From: Lachnospiraceae bacterium | Lineage (GTDB): Bacteria > Bacillota > Clostridia > Lachnospirales > Lachnospiraceae | NCBI GenBank assembly: GCA_029068665.1 | Contig: JAIECC010000220.1 | Coordinates: forward strand, 1 to 17,090 | Length of the DNA: 17,090 bases | Direction: 5' to 3' | In this document: positions 15,531 to 17,090 of the stretch, piece after piece | Layout: each line of letters opens with the position of its first letter | How positions within the stretch are numbered: position 1 is the stretch's first letter | Position numbers and translations under genes: made by a program | Notes under the pieces: generated by a model | Databases searched by the model: none | What the model saw: the letters and a program-made list of their open reading frames with translations, nothing else | What the model was told of the DNA's origin: nothing

Positions 15531-16453
15531 TGGTAACAATTCGGAATTTAACAAAAACCTATGGCAGATACCGGGCATTGAATAATCTGAATCTTCATAT
15601 TGGACAGGGAGATATTTTTGGATTTGTAGGTCCCAACGGAGCCGGAAAAACCACTACCATGCGGATTATCTGCGGTCTGCTTCAGGCAGACTGGGGAGAA
15701 GTATATATTGATGGAGTGGATGCCCTGAATAACAACGACCAGATCAAGCGTAAGGTAGGCTATGTACCGGATTTCTTTGGGGTATATGATAACTTTAAGG
15801 TTATGGAGTATATGGAGTTCTATGGTTCCATGTATGGCATGGAGGGAGAAACGGTACGAAAGACTTCTCTGGGGCTGTTGGATCTGGTAAATCTTACGGA
15901 TAAACAGGATGCTTACGTAGATGGATTATCCAGAGGTATGAAGCAGCGTCTGTGTGTGGCGCGGGCATTGATACACAATCCCCAGCTTTTGATTCTGGAT
16001 GAGCCGGCTTCCGGTCTGGACCCGAGAGCCAGATTTGAGATGAAAGAGGTTATGAAGAACTTAGGTTCTATGGGTAAGACAATCATTATCAGTTCACACA
16101 TTCTGCCGGAGTTAGGTGAGATGTGTAATTGCATTGGCGTGATGGAAAAGGGGAATCTGATTGCCAGCGGCAAGGTAGAAGAGATTACAAAACGATCCCG
16201 TCACTCCAATCCGTTGACCATACAGATTCTGGAGAATAAGGATTCTGCCATACAGATTTTGAAACAGACTCCGCTGGTAGAGAAGATATCCATCCGGGAG
16301 GATGCAGTGATCATTGCGTTTTCCGGTGATGATGCAGAAATGGCACAATTACTGACCAGCTTGGTTATGAACGGAGTGAAGATATCCAACTTCCATCGGG
16401 AGCAGGGAAATCTGGAAACCCTGTTCCTTGAGATAACAGGAGGTGCGAAATGA
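15530..16453 (+). CDS. ABC transporter ATP-binding protein (GldA/NatA-like)
   Basis: This is the cytoplasmic ATPase of an ABC-2 type transporter. Walker A is GPNGAGKTT at residues 34-42. The signature is LSRGMKQ starting at Leu133, Walker B is LLILDEP with Asp157-Glu158, and the switch His is His190 in IISSHIL. The Q-loop position reads GYVPDFFGVYDN, with Asp81 where Gln is usual. After about residue 215 a C-terminal regulatory extension follows, giving 307 residues, typical of the NatA/CcmA/GldA group. The start ATG overlaps the previous stop (TAATG) and has a strong GGAGGTG site at 15517-15523. Its stop overlaps the permease start (ATGA), so the three genes are translationally coupled. Export or membrane remodelling is likely; the substrate is unknown. 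Confidence 0.93.
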   Translation: MVTIRNLTKTYGRYRALNNLNLHIGQGDIFGFVGPNGAGKTTTMRIICGLLQADWGEVYIDGVDALNNNDQIKRKVGYVPDFFGVYDNFKVMEYMEFYGSMYGMEGETVRKTSLGLLDLVNLTDKQDAYVDGLSRGMKQRLCVARALIHNPQLLILDEPASGLDPRARFEMKEVMKNLGSMGKTIIISSHILPELGEMCNCIGVMEKGNLIASGKVEEITKRSRHSNPLTIQILENKDSAIQILKQTPLVEKISIREDAVIIAFSGDDAEMAQLLTSLVMNGVKISNFHREQGNLETLFLEITGGAK

Positions 16454-17090
16454 TGGCAAAAGGAAAGAAAAAGCAGATGCTGAATCCGATTTTGAAGAAG
16501 GAGTTACGATTAGGCTCCAGAAGCATTCGGCTTCCTTTATCGGTAATGTTCTATGATATTGTACTGGCAATTGTGGCAGTCATTGCAATTCTGGTTGCAG
16601 CCCTTGCCGGCAGCAGTGATGGCGGAGTCGATTTTTCCGGATTCCTGTATATTTTTCAGATAATCGGCTGGATACAACTGAGCATTACGCTGCTGATTGT
16701 GCCTATTTTAACTGCAGGTTCCATTTCCGGTGAACGGGAAAAGCAGACCTTAGAGATTATGTTGACAACGCCGGAAAAACCATTGGCAATTATATGGGGG
16801 AAATTGATGGCCTCCTTATCGAATTACCTGATTTTTATTATTTCCAGCGTACCAATTATGGCAATTGCCTTTGTATTGGGCGGTCTGAACTGGTTTGCGT
16901 TACTGGGCTATATTCTTATGATGGTTGTTGTTGCTATTTTTATTGGCAGCCTGGGGATATTTTGCTCCAGTGCATTTAAGAAAACCATTGTTTCCATTGT
17001 AATGACCTTTTTGCTGGAGTTTGCAGTATTGGCAGTTCCGGTATTTCTGTTTATAGGAATTCTTGGTGGTGGTGCCATTATATACGAATA
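16450..17090 (+). CDS. ABC-2 type permease (GldF-like), 3' end beyond the window
   Basis: The reading frame is open from ATG 16450 to the window end, 213 codons with no stop, so the gene is cut by the window. The start has AGGAGGT at 16438-16444; ATG 16453 is an equally possible start one codon on. A basic cytoplasmic N-terminus (MAKGKKKQMLNPILKKELRLGSR) precedes a membrane segment at about residues 28-55. Then comes the conserved ABC-2 permease motif AGSISGEREKQTLEIMLTTP, followed by at least three further hydrophobic spans. This motif is typical of GldF/ABC-2 permeases paired with GldA/NatA ATPases, consistent with the coupled ATPase gene upstream. Usual family members have five or six spans and about 250-300 residues, so most of the gene is present. 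Confidence 0.88.
   Translation, partial: MMAKGKKKQMLNPILKKELRLGSRSIRLPLSVMFYDIVLAIVAVIAILVAALAGSSDGGVDFSGFLYIFQIIGWIQLSITLLIVPILTAGSISGEREKQTLEIMLTTPEKPLAIIWGKLMASLSNYLIFIISSVPIMAIAFVLGGLNWFALLGYILMMVVVAIFIGSLGIFCSSAFKKTIVSIVMTFLLEFAVLAVPVFLFIGILGGGAIIYE

Noticed and set aside
1..17090. CRISPR array, tRNA or rRNA genes
   Set aside because: No regularly spaced direct repeats with unique spacers, and no tRNA or rRNA sequence recognised on either strand.

Overview
The window looks like chromosomal DNA of a Gram-positive clostridium, most probably a member of the Lachnospiraceae. The reasons are moderate G+C, strong AGGAGG-type ribosome binding sites, a lipoprotein-type sugar-binding protein, the gene order dgt-dnaG-rpoD-trmK-nif3 (trmK-nif3 close behind dnaG-sigA is a Firmicutes arrangement), and a TGS-domain nucleoside kinase typical of Clostridia. 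Every supported gene is on the + strand. The family assignments come from reading the proteins; no database search was run.

Layout. (1) 143-3429: a carbohydrate ABC importer made of a lipoprotein solute-binding protein and two permeases. A rho-independent terminator lies between the binding protein and the permeases, and there is no ATPase gene, so a shared MsmK-type ATPase elsewhere is likely. (2) 3610-9143: a housekeeping run of dGTPase, DNA primase, the main sigma factor, tRNA m1A22 methyltransferase and a Nif3-family metal-binding protein. The genes are tightly packed or overlapping. It is followed at 9170-10831 by a nucleoside (uridine) kinase-like protein with a ThrRS-like N-terminus. 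(3) 10832-11150: a 319-base gene-free stretch that is very rich in secondary structure. It holds a 17-bp perfect stem containing two copies of a 12-nt palindrome, then a compact four-arm cloverleaf-like fold, then a likely operator/promoter for the next gene. (4) 11151-12954: an OmpR-family response regulator and a VanS-like histidine kinase. (5) 13023-17090: an operon with a large signal-peptide-bearing membrane protein, an ABC ATPase and the start of an ABC-2 permease that runs off the window. This resembles the GldA/GldF-type ABC transporter clusters of Firmicutes and Bacteroidetes.

How they work together. Region 1 takes up a sugar of unknown identity. Region 2 couples replication priming, dNTP control and basal transcription, as in the macromolecular synthesis operon. 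Regions 4-5 are plausibly one envelope-linked unit in which the two-component system controls the exporter-like ABC genes. That link is inferred from adjacency only. The least explained sequence is the structured intergenic region 10834-11086.
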